Source: Rikenellaceae bacterium UBA1749
Lineage (GTDB): Bacteria; Bacteroidota; Bacteroidia; Bacteroidales; Rikenellaceae
Direction of reading: 5' to 3'
DNA length: 14,226 nt
NCBI GenBank assembly: GCA_002315675.1
Contig: DCHP01000047.1
Coordinates: forward strand, 1 to 14,226
Below are positions 1 to 7,882 of this stretch, one piece after another; position 1 is the first letter of the stretch; every line of letters starts with the position of its first letter. A model generated the notes under the pieces. The model was given only the letters and a program-made list of their open reading frames with translations. It was not told the DNA's origin and made no database searches. The position numbers were made by a program, and so were the translations under genes.

Positions 1-33
1 GATACTTATTAAAGTGGACTCAATATTCATTTG

Positions 34-65
34 AATTGATGTTATTGATTATTCCGCTAACTTCG
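34..65 (+). promoter_or_regulatory. Putative promoter of the DUF3795 gene
   Basis: ATTG (34-37), 20 bases, then TAACTTCG (58-65) approximates the Bacteroidetes pattern TTTG-N19-21-TAnnTTTG with one mismatch in each box. Transcription would start near 72, about 16 bases before the ATG at 88. Confidence 0.35.
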
Positions 66-87
66 TATCAAATAATACCATGATGAA

Positions 88-432
88 ATGAATAACCTAA
101 TTGGCTGTTGCGGTCTCAATTGCGAGACATGCGACGTAAGAATAGCAACAATTAATGATGACAACGACCTTCGTGCGAAAACTGCCGCAAAATGGTGTAA
201 ACTTAACAATACTGATGCAATAAGACCTGAGCATATGAATTGTCTTGGGTGCCTGTCCGAAGGTTTCAAGACTGTATTCTGCACATCAATGTGTCAAGTG
301 AGGAAATGTTGTCAATCAAAAGATTTTGCTAACTGTATGCAGTGTGATGACAAGAAAACCTGCAAGGAACTCAGCGTGTTTATTTCAAACAATCAGGACG
401 CATACGATAGAATAATCAACCAAAACGTTTAA
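88..432 (+). CDS. DUF3795 cysteine-rich protein
   Basis: This 114-residue protein has no signal peptide or membrane segment, so it is probably cytoplasmic. The opening CCGLNCETC (residues 7-15), followed by a DDNDLRAKTAAKW stretch and later paired cysteines, is the pattern of the DUF3795 family, which is common in anaerobes and has no established biochemical role. Fourteen cysteines are visible (7, 8, 12, 15, 37, 52, 55, 65, 69, 74, 75, 83, 86, 92), several as CxxC pairs, so metal (zinc or Fe-S) binding is a reasonable inference but unproven. The ATG at 88 is chosen because the conserved motif begins six residues later; the ATGs at 80 and 83 are in other frames. The next gene follows on the same strand after 134 bases but seems to have its own promoter. 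Confidence 0.8.
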   Translation: MNNLIGCCGLNCETCDVRIATINDDNDLRAKTAAKWCKLNNTDAIRPEHMNCLGCLSEGFKTVFCTSMCQVRKCCQSKDFANCMQCDDKKTCKELSVFISNNQDAYDRIINQNV

Positions 433-525
433 TATTATTCCTTTCCGGGCAACCAGATTGACATATCTCCGTTCCCAAGCAAATATTATGTTGTCATTGC
501 TCTGGAATCTTTCTCATGGAAGATA

Positions 526-558
526 TTTGGTCCACTCTGGCAAAATATTGTATCTTTA
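526..558 (+). promoter_or_regulatory. Promoter of the acyltransferase gene
   Basis: TTTG (526-529), 21 bases, then TATCTTTA (551-558) fits the Bacteroidetes promoter pattern with one mismatch. It lies downstream of the first in-frame ATG (516), which argues that translation starts at 567. The start would then be almost leaderless, with only 8 bases between the -7 box and the ATG. Confidence 0.5.
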
Positions 559-566
559 TCCTCAGT

Positions 567-1625
567 ATGAAAAACAGAATAGAATTTATTGATATTGCCA
601 AGGGCCTGGCGATGTTTCTTGTTGTATGGGGACATACAGCATCAAATGCTGAGATGCAAAGTCAAGATTGCTATCTGATAACGAAGATACTTTACTCATT
701 TCATATGCCACTTTTTTTCTTTCTGTCGGGCCTTTCTATTTCGCCTAAACCCCTTAATTCTTTCTCCCAGTGGCGTAGCTTTCTGAAAAAAGCAGTCCTG
801 ACCATGGCCTTCCCTTATCTTGTATGGTCATTGATCTATTGTGATTTTACCTATCAGAACCTGTCATGGGTATTTTATGCATCCTGGTACGCACTTGGAA
901 AGGTTGCATCGCTGACATCTATGTGGTTCCTTTCATGTCTGTTTGTTTCCAAAGTAATGGTTGAGGCTGTAATATCGTTTACTCCTCGTAAGGCATGGAC
1001 TCCAATCGCAACCGTTATGCTGCTATTAGGGTTATACCTTCCTAAAATATCAATTGGCTATCCTTGGTGTCTTGACATCGCTTTTGTGGCAACCAGCTGC
1101 ATTATGTTAGGAGTGATTCTGAAAAACAAATTTATCGTACTTGGTGTGCAAAAGCTTAGTCTGCTTTTTGGCCTCATGATTCTGTCAGCTGCAGTGTTTG
1201 CTGCTTCGATTTTCATTGGCGCTGACAATTTTATAAATATGATGATGTGCAAAGGACAGTACGGAACAGGACTATGGCCATTTGTTCGTGCCGTAACAGG
1301 AGGCTTTGTGGTAATCCTATATTCTATGATTCTACATCAGATATCAGAGCGTTCTAATCGTGCATTTATTCCATGGGCGTTATTGTATATTGGACAATGT
1401 ACCATTGGTATTTTCATACTTCACAAACCACTCCTTCAGGAATTAGTTCTGCCGCTAATGACCACATGGTTTGATGGGTGTTTGTCGTTGCAGCTTATCA
1501 GATTCTTTTCTGCGATAATTGCCATGTTCGCAACTCTTCCAATATGTGCTATAATACTGCATTATGTTCCTGAACTTATTGGCGTTTTCAGTAAGGACAG
1601 ACTAAAAATCACGTATAGTAAATAA
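567..1625 (+). CDS. Membrane acyltransferase, acyltransferase-3 family
   Basis: This 352-residue integral membrane protein belongs to the acyltransferase-3 group (OafA/WecH/fucose 4-O-acetylase-like), which moves acetyl or other acyl groups onto sugars of surface polysaccharides or similar acceptors. The N-terminus EFIDIAKGLAMFLVVWGHT carries the family's hallmark histidine (His23). It is followed by FHMPLFFFLSGL and about ten hydrophobic segments covering almost the whole chain, including the SMWFLSCLF and TIGIFILHKPL stretches. Length is normal. The frame extends 17 codons upstream to an ATG at 516, but family members begin close to the (E)FIDIAKG motif and a promoter lies inside the extension, so 567 is preferred. 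No glycan-synthesis genes flank it here, so the acceptor cannot be inferred. It ends about 85 bases before a strong terminator hairpin. Confidence 0.85.
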   Translation: MKNRIEFIDIAKGLAMFLVVWGHTASNAEMQSQDCYLITKILYSFHMPLFFFLSGLSISPKPLNSFSQWRSFLKKAVLTMAFPYLVWSLIYCDFTYQNLSWVFYASWYALGKVASLTSMWFLSCLFVSKVMVEAVISFTPRKAWTPIATVMLLLGLYLPKISIGYPWCLDIAFVATSCIMLGVILKNKFIVLGVQKLSLLFGLMILSAAVFAASIFIGADNFINMMMCKGQYGTGLWPFVRAVTGGFVVILYSMILHQISERSNRAFIPWALLYIGQCTIGIFILHKPLLQELVLPLMTTWFDGCLSLQLIRFFSAIIAMFATLPICAIILHYVPELIGVFSKDRLKITYSK

Positions 1626-1709
1626 TGAACTAACGCAAAAACAAACAGGTTTTTAGGATAATACGGGTTGTAATACTGAACGATAATACTGTAGTCTTGT
1701 ATTAAAAAT

Positions 1710-1746
1710 AAACAGACTTCAAAACATAAAGTTCTGAAGTCTGTTT
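1710..1746. terminator. Bidirectional hairpin terminator
   Basis: AAACAGACTTCA (1710-1721) pairs perfectly with TGAAGTCTGTTT (1735-1746): a 12-bp stem with a 13-base loop. On the plus strand it is followed by a T-rich stretch, and on the minus strand by TATTTTTAATAC. It sits between the convergent acyltransferase and thioredoxin genes and can serve both. Confidence 0.8.
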
Positions 1747-1814
1747 TCATTTGTCTTCTTTTGTTCTAATTGGTTTATATGCAGAATATATTCTTGAATT
1801 AGTTGTGTCAATGA

Positions 1815-2114
1815 CTACCATAGAAATAACCCTATCTCCTGCTTCAGGTCTGATAGAGAAATGGCACCGCTTTTTCTCCAGATGCATTCACCTTTTTTAA
1901 ATAGCATTAACGTTGGAACAGATTGAATGTTGTATTGACTCGCAATTTGCTGATTCTTGTCAATATCAATTTTAATTATTCTTATGTTGTCCTGTATTTC
2001 ATTTTTTAGCTGATCTAAGACTGGATGCATTGTCTTGCAAGGTCCGCACCATGTTGCAAAGAAATCGACTAACGTAGGTTTTTCTGCTCCAATAATATCA
2101 CTGAATGTCTCCAT
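1815..2114 (-). CDS. trxA: Thioredoxin
   Basis: A 99-residue cytoplasmic thioredoxin, slightly shorter than the roughly 105-109 residues typical of bacterial TrxA. It would reduce protein disulfides using electrons from thioredoxin reductase. The active site WCGPC is at residues 22-26 (Cys23 and Cys26), after the usual VDFFAT strand. The cis-proline is in SVPTL (Pro67), and the buried Asp is in the LVDFF segment (Asp17). There is no signal peptide or lipobox, which separates it from the exported TlpA/ResA-like thioredoxins common in Bacteroidetes. It stands alone, convergent with the acyltransferase gene and divergent from the SDR gene, whose promoter lies in the 116 bases between them. I could not identify its own promoter with confidence. 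Confidence 0.93.
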   Translation of the reverse strand: METFSDIIGAEKPTLVDFFATWCGPCKTMHPVLDQLKNEIQDNIRIIKIDIDKNQQIASQYNIQSVPTLMLFKKGECIWRKSGAISLSDLKQEIGLFLW

Positions 2115-2174
2115 AACATACTTTATTTTTAATAGTTCCCCTGTTTCTTTTTTTCTTTCTCTTTACATCAATAG

Positions 2175-2206
2175 TTTGCACCGCTAAGATACGTTTTTTA
2201 TCTTTG
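2175..2206 (+). promoter_or_regulatory. Promoter of the SDR gene (consensus match)
   Basis: TTTG (2175-2178), 20 bases, then TATCTTTG (2199-2206) is a perfect match to the Bacteroidetes sigma-ABfr consensus. Transcription should start near 2213, about 18 bases before the ATG at 2231. The upstream in-frame TTG at 2204 lies inside the -7 box and so cannot be the start. Confidence 0.75.
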
Positions 2207-2230
2207 CTTTATAATCGTCTATCGTTTTTT

Positions 2231-3028
2231 ATGAATAAAAGATTTGAAGGTAAAATAGCTCTTGTCGTTGCCGCAAGTCGTGGTATCGGTTATGCATGTG
2301 CAAAATCACTTGCATTGGAAGGAGCTAAAGTATATCTTGGCGTCAGGAACATGGATGCCGGTAAAGAGATATCAGAAGATTTTAAAAGTGAAGGACTGGA
2401 TGCTGCCCCGGTTTATTTCGATGCTTCAGACAAATCATCGTATCAGCCTATGGTAGAGACTGTTGTCAAGGCAGAAGGAAGAATTGATGTCCTTGTCAAT
2501 AATTATGGTGCTACGGATGTAAACAGAGATCTTGATGTGCAGAATACAGATCTTGACTATTTTGATGAGGCTGTCTGCCAGAATCTAAACAGCGTTTTTG
2601 CCCCTGTGAAATTCGCAATAGCCCATATGCCTATAGGTTCTTCAATTGTAAATATTGGTAGCATAGGTGGCTATAACCCTGACCTTTCCAGGGTCTCTTA
2701 CTGTGTGTCCAAGGCTGCAATAATGAGCCTTACTGAAAATATTGCAGTCCAGTACGCACGCAAGGGCGTACGTTGCAATTGCGTCATGCCAGGTATGATA
2801 GCAACTGATGCGGTAAAAAGACATATGCCTCAGCAGTTTGTCGACGCATTCCTTCGTCATGTGCCTATGCAAAGATTCGGACTTCCTGAAGATATAGCAA
2901 GTGCAGTCCTGTTTCTGGCAAGTGATGACGCATCATTTATTACGGGTCATTGCCTTCCTGTTGCCGGAGGTTACAAGGTCCCTACTCCGACCTATGGTGA
3001 TGCAGCTCCTAAAATGATTCAGCAATAG
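2231..3028 (+). CDS. Short-chain dehydrogenase/reductase, 7-alpha-hydroxysteroid dehydrogenase-like
   Basis: A 265-residue classical SDR with a Rossmann fold and no signal peptide. The catalytic Ser144, Tyr157 and Lys161 (YCVSK) are present, as is the PG turn after the catalytic helix. The nucleotide-binding glycine motif is unusual: AASRGIG (14-20) replaces TGxxxGIG, so Thr and the first Gly are lost. NNYG (90-93) replaces NNAG. Arg17 in the loop and Arg39 after the second strand suggest NADP(H) preference. From memory, the DVLVNN..G...RD segment, the LDYFDEA segment and the C-terminal GGYKVPTPT resemble Bacteroides 7-alpha-hydroxysteroid dehydrogenase, so a hydroxysteroid or related secondary alcohol is a plausible substrate; other SDR activities remain possible. 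It probably forms an operon with the lipocalin-like gene 83 bases downstream. Confidence 0.85.
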   Translation: MNKRFEGKIALVVAASRGIGYACAKSLALEGAKVYLGVRNMDAGKEISEDFKSEGLDAAPVYFDASDKSSYQPMVETVVKAEGRIDVLVNNYGATDVNRDLDVQNTDLDYFDEAVCQNLNSVFAPVKFAIAHMPIGSSIVNIGSIGGYNPDLSRVSYCVSKAAIMSLTENIAVQYARKGVRCNCVMPGMIATDAVKRHMPQQFVDAFLRHVPMQRFGLPEDIASAVLFLASDDASFITGHCLPVAGGYKVPTPTYGDAAPKMIQQ

Positions 3029-3111
3029 TATCATTACACCATTTAATTTAAATACATAACAAGTATATATAAGGTCGCTCGACTTTATCTAATCAAACAT
3101 AAATTCTATTT

Positions 3112-4200
3112 ATGGATTTAAGATATTTTATTAAAAAACGGATTATAATTTCTGCTCTTAAAAAGAAAAGAGCCAAAGGTTTCAGTGAACAGGAAAGTGA
3201 ACTTCACAAATTACCTGAAGATGCAGATGAACATATCAACAATAGTTATTATTTTGGAGGAAATACTCTCTCTGGTCAAAGTCTTGTTTTCAGAGTGGCT
3301 TTCAGATGTAATCTTTCTGAACTTTTTATCCTTTACACGGAAAACGGACATTTTTATTACCTTGAAAAACAGGAATATGGTCCAAGTGATAATCCCCTTA
3401 AACTTGAGTGCATTGAACCAGCCAAAAGATGGCATGCTGTATTCAACGGACCTTTGAAGGATTATTCTACAGGTGAAAATCTTGATGTCAGTTTTGATGT
3501 CGACTTTATAGCAAGATTACCGATTTTCAGTTCCGCTTATCATGGTGATCTTGAAGGACTTGCAAAACCTATTGCCAAACAGAAATGGACTAAAGAATTC
3601 TTCCAGTCAATAAGCGGTGGAGATATGGGCATGTCATCATCGCTGTCCAAGGCAGAAAAGCTCAGACAAAAGAAAAACAATGAACAACATCATTACGAAC
3701 AGACAGGACGCATTGCTGGTTCTATTAAGATCAATGGTGTAGAATCAAAAATTGATATCCCCGCATCAAGAGATCACTCATATGGCAAACGTGACTGGAA
3801 CTACATGAACAATCACATATGGCTTATGGCCCAGACTGAAAAAGGTGAGGCACTGAATTTTCAGTTGGTGAATTTTCCTTTTGCGAACAGTATTTTTGTC
3901 GGATATACTGATATCTGCAATGATGGCAATGCATGTCTTCTTTCGTTCAAGAATCTTGTCTACCAGCATAATGACGGTCTTGGGACGGATACTATAGAAC
4001 TTGACCTTAAATACAATAACGGCAGGACTTATCATGTAAAAGTAAGGAGGGATCTCAATATTGTTACTCCGTTTGATAACGGAAACTATTACTTCCAGGA
4101 AGCAATTGCCGACTTTGACATTGATGGTATCAAGGCCAGGGGAACTCTCGAGTATGGCTTCAATAAGGACCAGTCACGCTGGGAGTACTTTGATGAGTAG
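3112..4200 (+). CDS. AttH/CrtC-like (lipocalin-type) protein
   Basis: A 362-residue protein with no signal peptide and no membrane segments; the N-terminus is strongly basic (KKRIIISALKKKRAK). The chain is rich in predicted beta strands. In its middle it carries the sequence GSIKINGVESKIDIPASRDHSYGKRDW, with the key residues R220-D-H-S-Y-G-K-R-D-W229. This resembles the G-x-R-D-x-S-x-G-x-R signature I associate with the AttH / hydroxyneurosporene-synthase (CrtC) / tocopherol-cyclase-like superfamily, whose double lipocalin-like barrels bind hydrophobic molecules such as carotenoids or prenyl lipids. Family assignment is tentative and no reaction can be named. It follows the SDR gene by 83 bases on the same strand with no convincing promoter between, so a shared lipid- or steroid-type substrate is an attractive inference. 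Confidence 0.6.
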   Translation: MDLRYFIKKRIIISALKKKRAKGFSEQESELHKLPEDADEHINNSYYFGGNTLSGQSLVFRVAFRCNLSELFILYTENGHFYYLEKQEYGPSDNPLKLECIEPAKRWHAVFNGPLKDYSTGENLDVSFDVDFIARLPIFSSAYHGDLEGLAKPIAKQKWTKEFFQSISGGDMGMSSSLSKAEKLRQKKNNEQHHYEQTGRIAGSIKINGVESKIDIPASRDHSYGKRDWNYMNNHIWLMAQTEKGEALNFQLVNFPFANSIFVGYTDICNDGNACLLSFKNLVYQHNDGLGTDTIELDLKYNNGRTYHVKVRRDLNIVTPFDNGNYYFQEAIADFDIDGIKARGTLEYGFNKDQSRWEYFDE

Positions 4201-4221
4201 TCTTTACTGACTTCAAACAAT

Positions 4222-4279
4222 AGCTGATAAAGAAAAGAACTGATTACTGATACTTCTGAGTCATCAGCTGAGCCTTTTT
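4222..4279 (+). terminator. Possible weak terminator after the SDR/lipocalin unit
   Basis: AGCTGAT (4222-4228) pairs with ATCAGCT (4263-4269), followed shortly by five T residues (4275-4279). The 34-base loop makes this a weak candidate. Confidence 0.25.
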
Positions 4280-4371
4280 AATCGTAAATAGAACATAGAA
4301 AGCCTTGGAAGTAAATACTTTCAAGACACTGCCACTTTCAGGACTATTTGTTGTTTCCTTACATGAAAAGC

Positions 4372-4407
4372 AGGTGGATGGTATGCAAACCGGCATATCA
4401 TCCACCT
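4372..4407 (-). terminator. Hairpin terminator of the M16 protease gene
   Basis: AGGTGGATGGTATGC (4372-4386) pairs with GCATATCATCCACCT (4393-4407): 15 bp including one G-T pair, with a 6-base loop. On the minus strand it is followed by CTTTT (4370-4366). It lies just beyond the end of the M16 gene. Confidence 0.75.
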
Positions 4408-4439
4408 CATGATGTTCAAGTTGAAATATGACTATTGAA

Positions 4440-7268
4440 TTACTTGGTTCCGACCTGGATTATTTCAGCATGGTTGAACTGTTTCTGAAGAAGTGAGAAT
4501 ACTTTTCTGACGTCTTCTTTTGTAATGCTATTGACTACAGCCTCGTAATCTGTAATCTGGTCAACTTTGTTTGTAAGCAGTTCGCTGAGTGAAGATGCAT
4601 AGAAACTGTTTTCCTTAAGGTTCTCATGGTATTTCTTGATCAAATACTGCTTGCCCTTGTCAAGGTTTTCGTCAGATGGTCCGTTTGTTTCAAACTGAGA
4701 AACTATTTCTCTTATTCTATCATTCAGGTACTCATATTTTTCTGGACTTGTCTGGTAGAATATCTGCATGTTGCTCTTCATGGTTGGATATCCTCCTACA
4801 GATCCGCTGCATGAAACTCCATAGGTGCCACCTTCCTTTTCTCTGATTTCTTCGGTAAAGACTATATTCAGAGCCTGGATTGCTAGATTGTATGCAAGTC
4901 TGTTCTTTAGGTTATATGCAATAGTACCGTTGTCAACAAATAGATTGTTGACTGTAGGAGTCTCCATTTTTGTTTCGAAAGAATTGGTAATAAAACCTTT
5001 TTTCAGATCATAAATACTTACATCCGGTTTTTCCTTTTTACCTGTTGAAGGCAGTGATGCAATGTACTTCTCAATAAGTGGTATTATAGTTTCCTCATCA
5101 TAATTTCCTGTGATTATAAACTTGAAGTCTGCCGCATTTGAAAAACGCTCTTTAGCAATTTCAAGCATACGCTTATAGTTTATAGCTTCAACTTCTTCAA
5201 CTGTAAGTTCTGAGAATCTGATGTCGTCCTTGTATATTGTTTTATATACTGAATCCATAAGTGCAGCTGTAGGATCTGCGTTGCGGTTCTTGATGGATGC
5301 AATTGTTCGGGTTTTCCATGAAGTGTATGCCTCACTGTCTTCTCGTACTGATGTAAAATAGAGGTAGTTCAACTGAAACATTGTCTCAATGTATTTTGGA
5401 GTAGTAGAGGCAGAAATATTTTCGCTAAATAGTCCGATGGATGGTGAAACACTGACTTTCTTTCCTGCCAGAACTTTTCGCAGTTCTACTTTACTGAATT
5501 CACCTACACCGCCAAAAGTCATGGCTTCTGAAACAGCCTTAAGTTCATTGCTCTCGATATCACTGTATAATGAAGTACCACCATCGCTTTGTGCAGACAT
5601 TAGAATCTGATCCTTGTTGAAATCGGTCTTTTTCATAAATACAGTAGCTCCATTTGACAGGGTGTATTTTCTGTATCCGAACTCTGCTTCCTTGACTTTA
5701 ACGATTTTACCCGCCGTAGGTTCTTTTGATAGAAGTGGTTTGTCTGATACCTGGTCAACATATGCAGGAATCTCCTCTTCTTCAACTGCTTTAAGGGTTG
5801 CCTTAACTTCATCTTCACTCTGGTATGTTACATCCTCCTTGTCAGGAAGCATGAATATCGCAACTATGTTTCCTTTGTGCTCTCCAAATGATGCAATAAC
5901 TTTGTTGACCATTTCAACAGGTATACTTGGTATTATCTGCTGAGAGAAAGCATACTCATTTTCTATACCAGGGATAGGTTCGTTATCTATAAAGTGACGT
6001 ACATATTCCTTGCAGAATCCTGCACTTTTTCTCTTTTCACGCTGATTGTATGCAGACTCAATGCCGGTCTGTATCTGAGCTTTTGCTCTTTCGTATTCAG
6101 ATTCAGTGAATCCGCCACGTATTGCCCTCAACATTTCTCTATATATTGTTGAGTAGGCATCCTTTAACCCGGTCTCTGATGATACAACAGTTCCGCTGAA
6201 AGCATTTTCTGTCTTGGATAACATGAATTCATCATCAGAGATACTTCCCTGAATGAATGGAGGATTTGCACTCTGAAGTAATTCCTGAATACGAGCTGAC
6301 AACATAGTCTGAGCTGCGTTAATAGCGAAGTTATATGCGTAGTATGTGAATGAACCCTTCATTTCTGATGGATAAGGGTCATGTTTGATGTCAATCTGTG
6401 CAATAGCATATGTTTGTTCCTTATCTTTTGCCATCGCTACGATAGGCTCTTCATTGTTTTCAATCTTGAAGTATACACGTTCTGCAGGATTATCCTGTGC
6501 TTTGATAATAGAGAATATTTCCTTGATTTTGTTCTCAACAGCATCAAGATCCAGGTCTCCTACAACAACGATAGCCTGCTGGTCTGGACGATACCACTTT
6601 TCGTAGTAATTCCTGAGTGCATCATGTGGAAAGTTGTCAATAACTGACATTAGACCTATTGGAAGTCTTTGACCATATCTGTTGTTGGGGTAAATCTTTG
6701 GAAGCAGAACTTCATACATTCTCATCTGTGCTGAAGAACGGCTTCTCCATTCCTCATGGATAACACCTCGTTCATTGTCAATGTCATCACCATTTAAAAG
6801 CAGTCCATCAGCCCAGTCATGGAGAATCCATAAACATGAATCTACTGCTTCAGGAAATTTATTTACAGGAACATTGTCAATATTGTAAACAGTTTCATCT
6901 ATTGAAGTATAGGCATTGAGGTCCGCACCGAATTTAACACCGATTTTCTCACAGTATTTAACAACACCATTTTCTGGAAATTTTTCAGTCCCATTAAAGC
7001 ACATATGTTCCAGGAAATGCGCAAGTCCTCTCTGATCTTCTTCTTCAAGTATTGAACCAACCTTTTGTGCAATGTAGAAATTAGCTTGTCCTTTAGGCTC
7101 TTCGTTATGGCGAATATAATATGTTAATCCGTTGTCTAGCTTTCCGATACGTACAGCGCCGTCAATAGGAATAGCAGGAATTTGTCCCTGTTCCTGTGCT
7201 TCCGCTGAAAATATGGTAATAGTTGTGGTTATTACCAAGGCAGTCAATCCTAAAAATAAATTTTTCAT
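4440..7268 (-). CDS. Periplasmic M16 (insulinase-family) zinc protease
   Basis: A 942-residue M16 metallopeptidase of the full-length type (PqqL-like), in which two M16 halves form one chain around a closed peptide-binding chamber. A signal peptide (1-24, cut after AEA) predicts export to the periplasm. The inverted zinc motif HFLEH is at 84-88 (ligands His84, His88; catalytic Glu87), with the third ligand expected at Glu166 in NERGVIHEE. The first C-terminal-type domain starts around residue 195 (NRYGQRLPIG, then YRPDQQAIVVVGDLD). The second half (from about residue 545) lacks HxxEH, as is normal for the non-catalytic half. It is the last gene of a minus-strand unit, 45 bases after the tandem PspC gene. 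Likely role: degradation of small or unfolded peptides in the periplasm; substrates are unknown. Confidence 0.93.
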   Translation of the reverse strand: MKNLFLGLTALVITTTITIFSAEAQEQGQIPAIPIDGAVRIGKLDNGLTYYIRHNEEPKGQANFYIAQKVGSILEEEDQRGLAHFLEHMCFNGTEKFPENGVVKYCEKIGVKFGADLNAYTSIDETVYNIDNVPVNKFPEAVDSCLWILHDWADGLLLNGDDIDNERGVIHEEWRSRSSAQMRMYEVLLPKIYPNNRYGQRLPIGLMSVIDNFPHDALRNYYEKWYRPDQQAIVVVGDLDLDAVENKIKEIFSIIKAQDNPAERVYFKIENNEEPIVAMAKDKEQTYAIAQIDIKHDPYPSEMKGSFTYYAYNFAINAAQTMLSARIQELLQSANPPFIQGSISDDEFMLSKTENAFSGTVVSSETGLKDAYSTIYREMLRAIRGGFTESEYERAKAQIQTGIESAYNQREKRKSAGFCKEYVRHFIDNEPIPGIENEYAFSQQIIPSIPVEMVNKVIASFGEHKGNIVAIFMLPDKEDVTYQSEDEVKATLKAVEEEEIPAYVDQVSDKPLLSKEPTAGKIVKVKEAEFGYRKYTLSNGATVFMKKTDFNKDQILMSAQSDGGTSLYSDIESNELKAVSEAMTFGGVGEFSKVELRKVLAGKKVSVSPSIGLFSENISASTTPKYIETMFQLNYLYFTSVREDSEAYTSWKTRTIASIKNRNADPTAALMDSVYKTIYKDDIRFSELTVEEVEAINYKRMLEIAKERFSNAADFKFIITGNYDEETIIPLIEKYIASLPSTGKKEKPDVSIYDLKKGFITNSFETKMETPTVNNLFVDNGTIAYNLKNRLAYNLAIQALNIVFTEEIREKEGGTYGVSCSGSVGGYPTMKSNMQIFYQTSPEKYEYLNDRIREIVSQFETNGPSDENLDKGKQYLIKKYHENLKENSFYASSLSELLTNKVDQITDYEAVVNSITKEDVRKVFSLLQKQFNHAEIIQVGTK

Positions 7269-7313
7269 ATTTGTTTTATAATTATTGTAGTATTTTCACA
7301 TATGGTTTTTAAC

Positions 7314-7817
7314 TTATTGCATCTGGTCAGGCTTGTTAGGAATAACTATTATTGCAACAAGATATGCCAGTAATCCAAATCCATAGCATAGTACTGCAAT
7401 AAGCCATGCAAGTCTAACTATTGTAGGATCAATTTCAAAATAGTCGGCAAGTCCGCTGCATACTCCTGCAATCTTACGGTTGTCTTTTAGTCTATATATC
7501 TTTTTTTTCATGGTTGTATTGTTATTTGTTGTATTTTTTTCTGCTGTTTTTTCGTCCGGCATGCTCTTCTCATTTTCCATGTCTGCGTGATCTATGGTTT
7601 CGATTTTATTTTGCTGGTTCTCAGCTCCTTCATTTTTCTGTGGAAGGATTAAAACTGCTATAATATAGAGGACAATTCCCGTTCCAAAAAATAGTACCAG
7701 AATGGCGAATATCAGTCTTATTATTGTAGGATCAATATGCATAAAATCTGCTATTCCACTGCATACGCCAGCAATCTTACGATTGTCCTTTTTAATGTAT
7801 ATTCTTTTTTCTTCCAT
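7314..7817 (-). CDS. Tandem PspC-domain membrane protein
   Basis: A 167-residue protein made of two PspC domains (about 4-60 and 104-160) joined by a hydrophilic, Glu/Asn/Lys-rich linker (61-103). Each copy has the DNRKIAGVCSG(I/L)AD..xIDPT(I/V)(I/V)RL block followed by a hydrophobic membrane segment ending in (I/L)P. The first copy has diverged (FMHIDP, against YFEIDP in the second). PspC was first described as an inner-membrane component of the phage-shock envelope-stress response; in Bacteroidetes such proteins occur without the rest of Psp and their role is uncertain. The duplication predicts two membrane anchors. It lies 65 bases after the single-PspC gene and 45 bases before the M16 gene, so the three are probably co-transcribed. 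Confidence 0.9.
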   Translation of the reverse strand: MEEKRIYIKKDNRKIAGVCSGIADFMHIDPTIIRLIFAILVLFFGTGIVLYIIAVLILPQKNEGAENQQNKIETIDHADMENEKSMPDEKTAEKNTTNNNTTMKKKIYRLKDNRKIAGVCSGLADYFEIDPTIVRLAWLIAVLCYGFGLLAYLVAIIVIPNKPDQMQ

Positions 7818-7882
7818 GTCTTTATCTGTTTTTATCTAATTATTATTTCCGTTTAATAACGTGAATACCTTTTTGTTGATTA

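Noticed and set aside
516..566. Upstream ATG extension of the acyltransferase
   Set aside because: A promoter-like -7 box lies inside it, and the family N-terminal motif starts only a few residues after the ATG at 567.
1562..1750. Minus-strand reading frame of 62 codons
   Set aside because: It runs through the bidirectional terminator and into the acyltransferase gene; composition looks like chance.
2204..2230. TTG start for the SDR gene
   Set aside because: The TTG is part of a perfect -7 box (TATCTTTG), so it would precede the transcription start; the ATG at 2231 fits family length.
3072..3084. GTCG-CT-CGAC hairpin between the SDR and lipocalin-like genes as a terminator
   Set aside because: The stem is very short and no T-tract follows, so read-through is more likely and the genes were treated as one unit.
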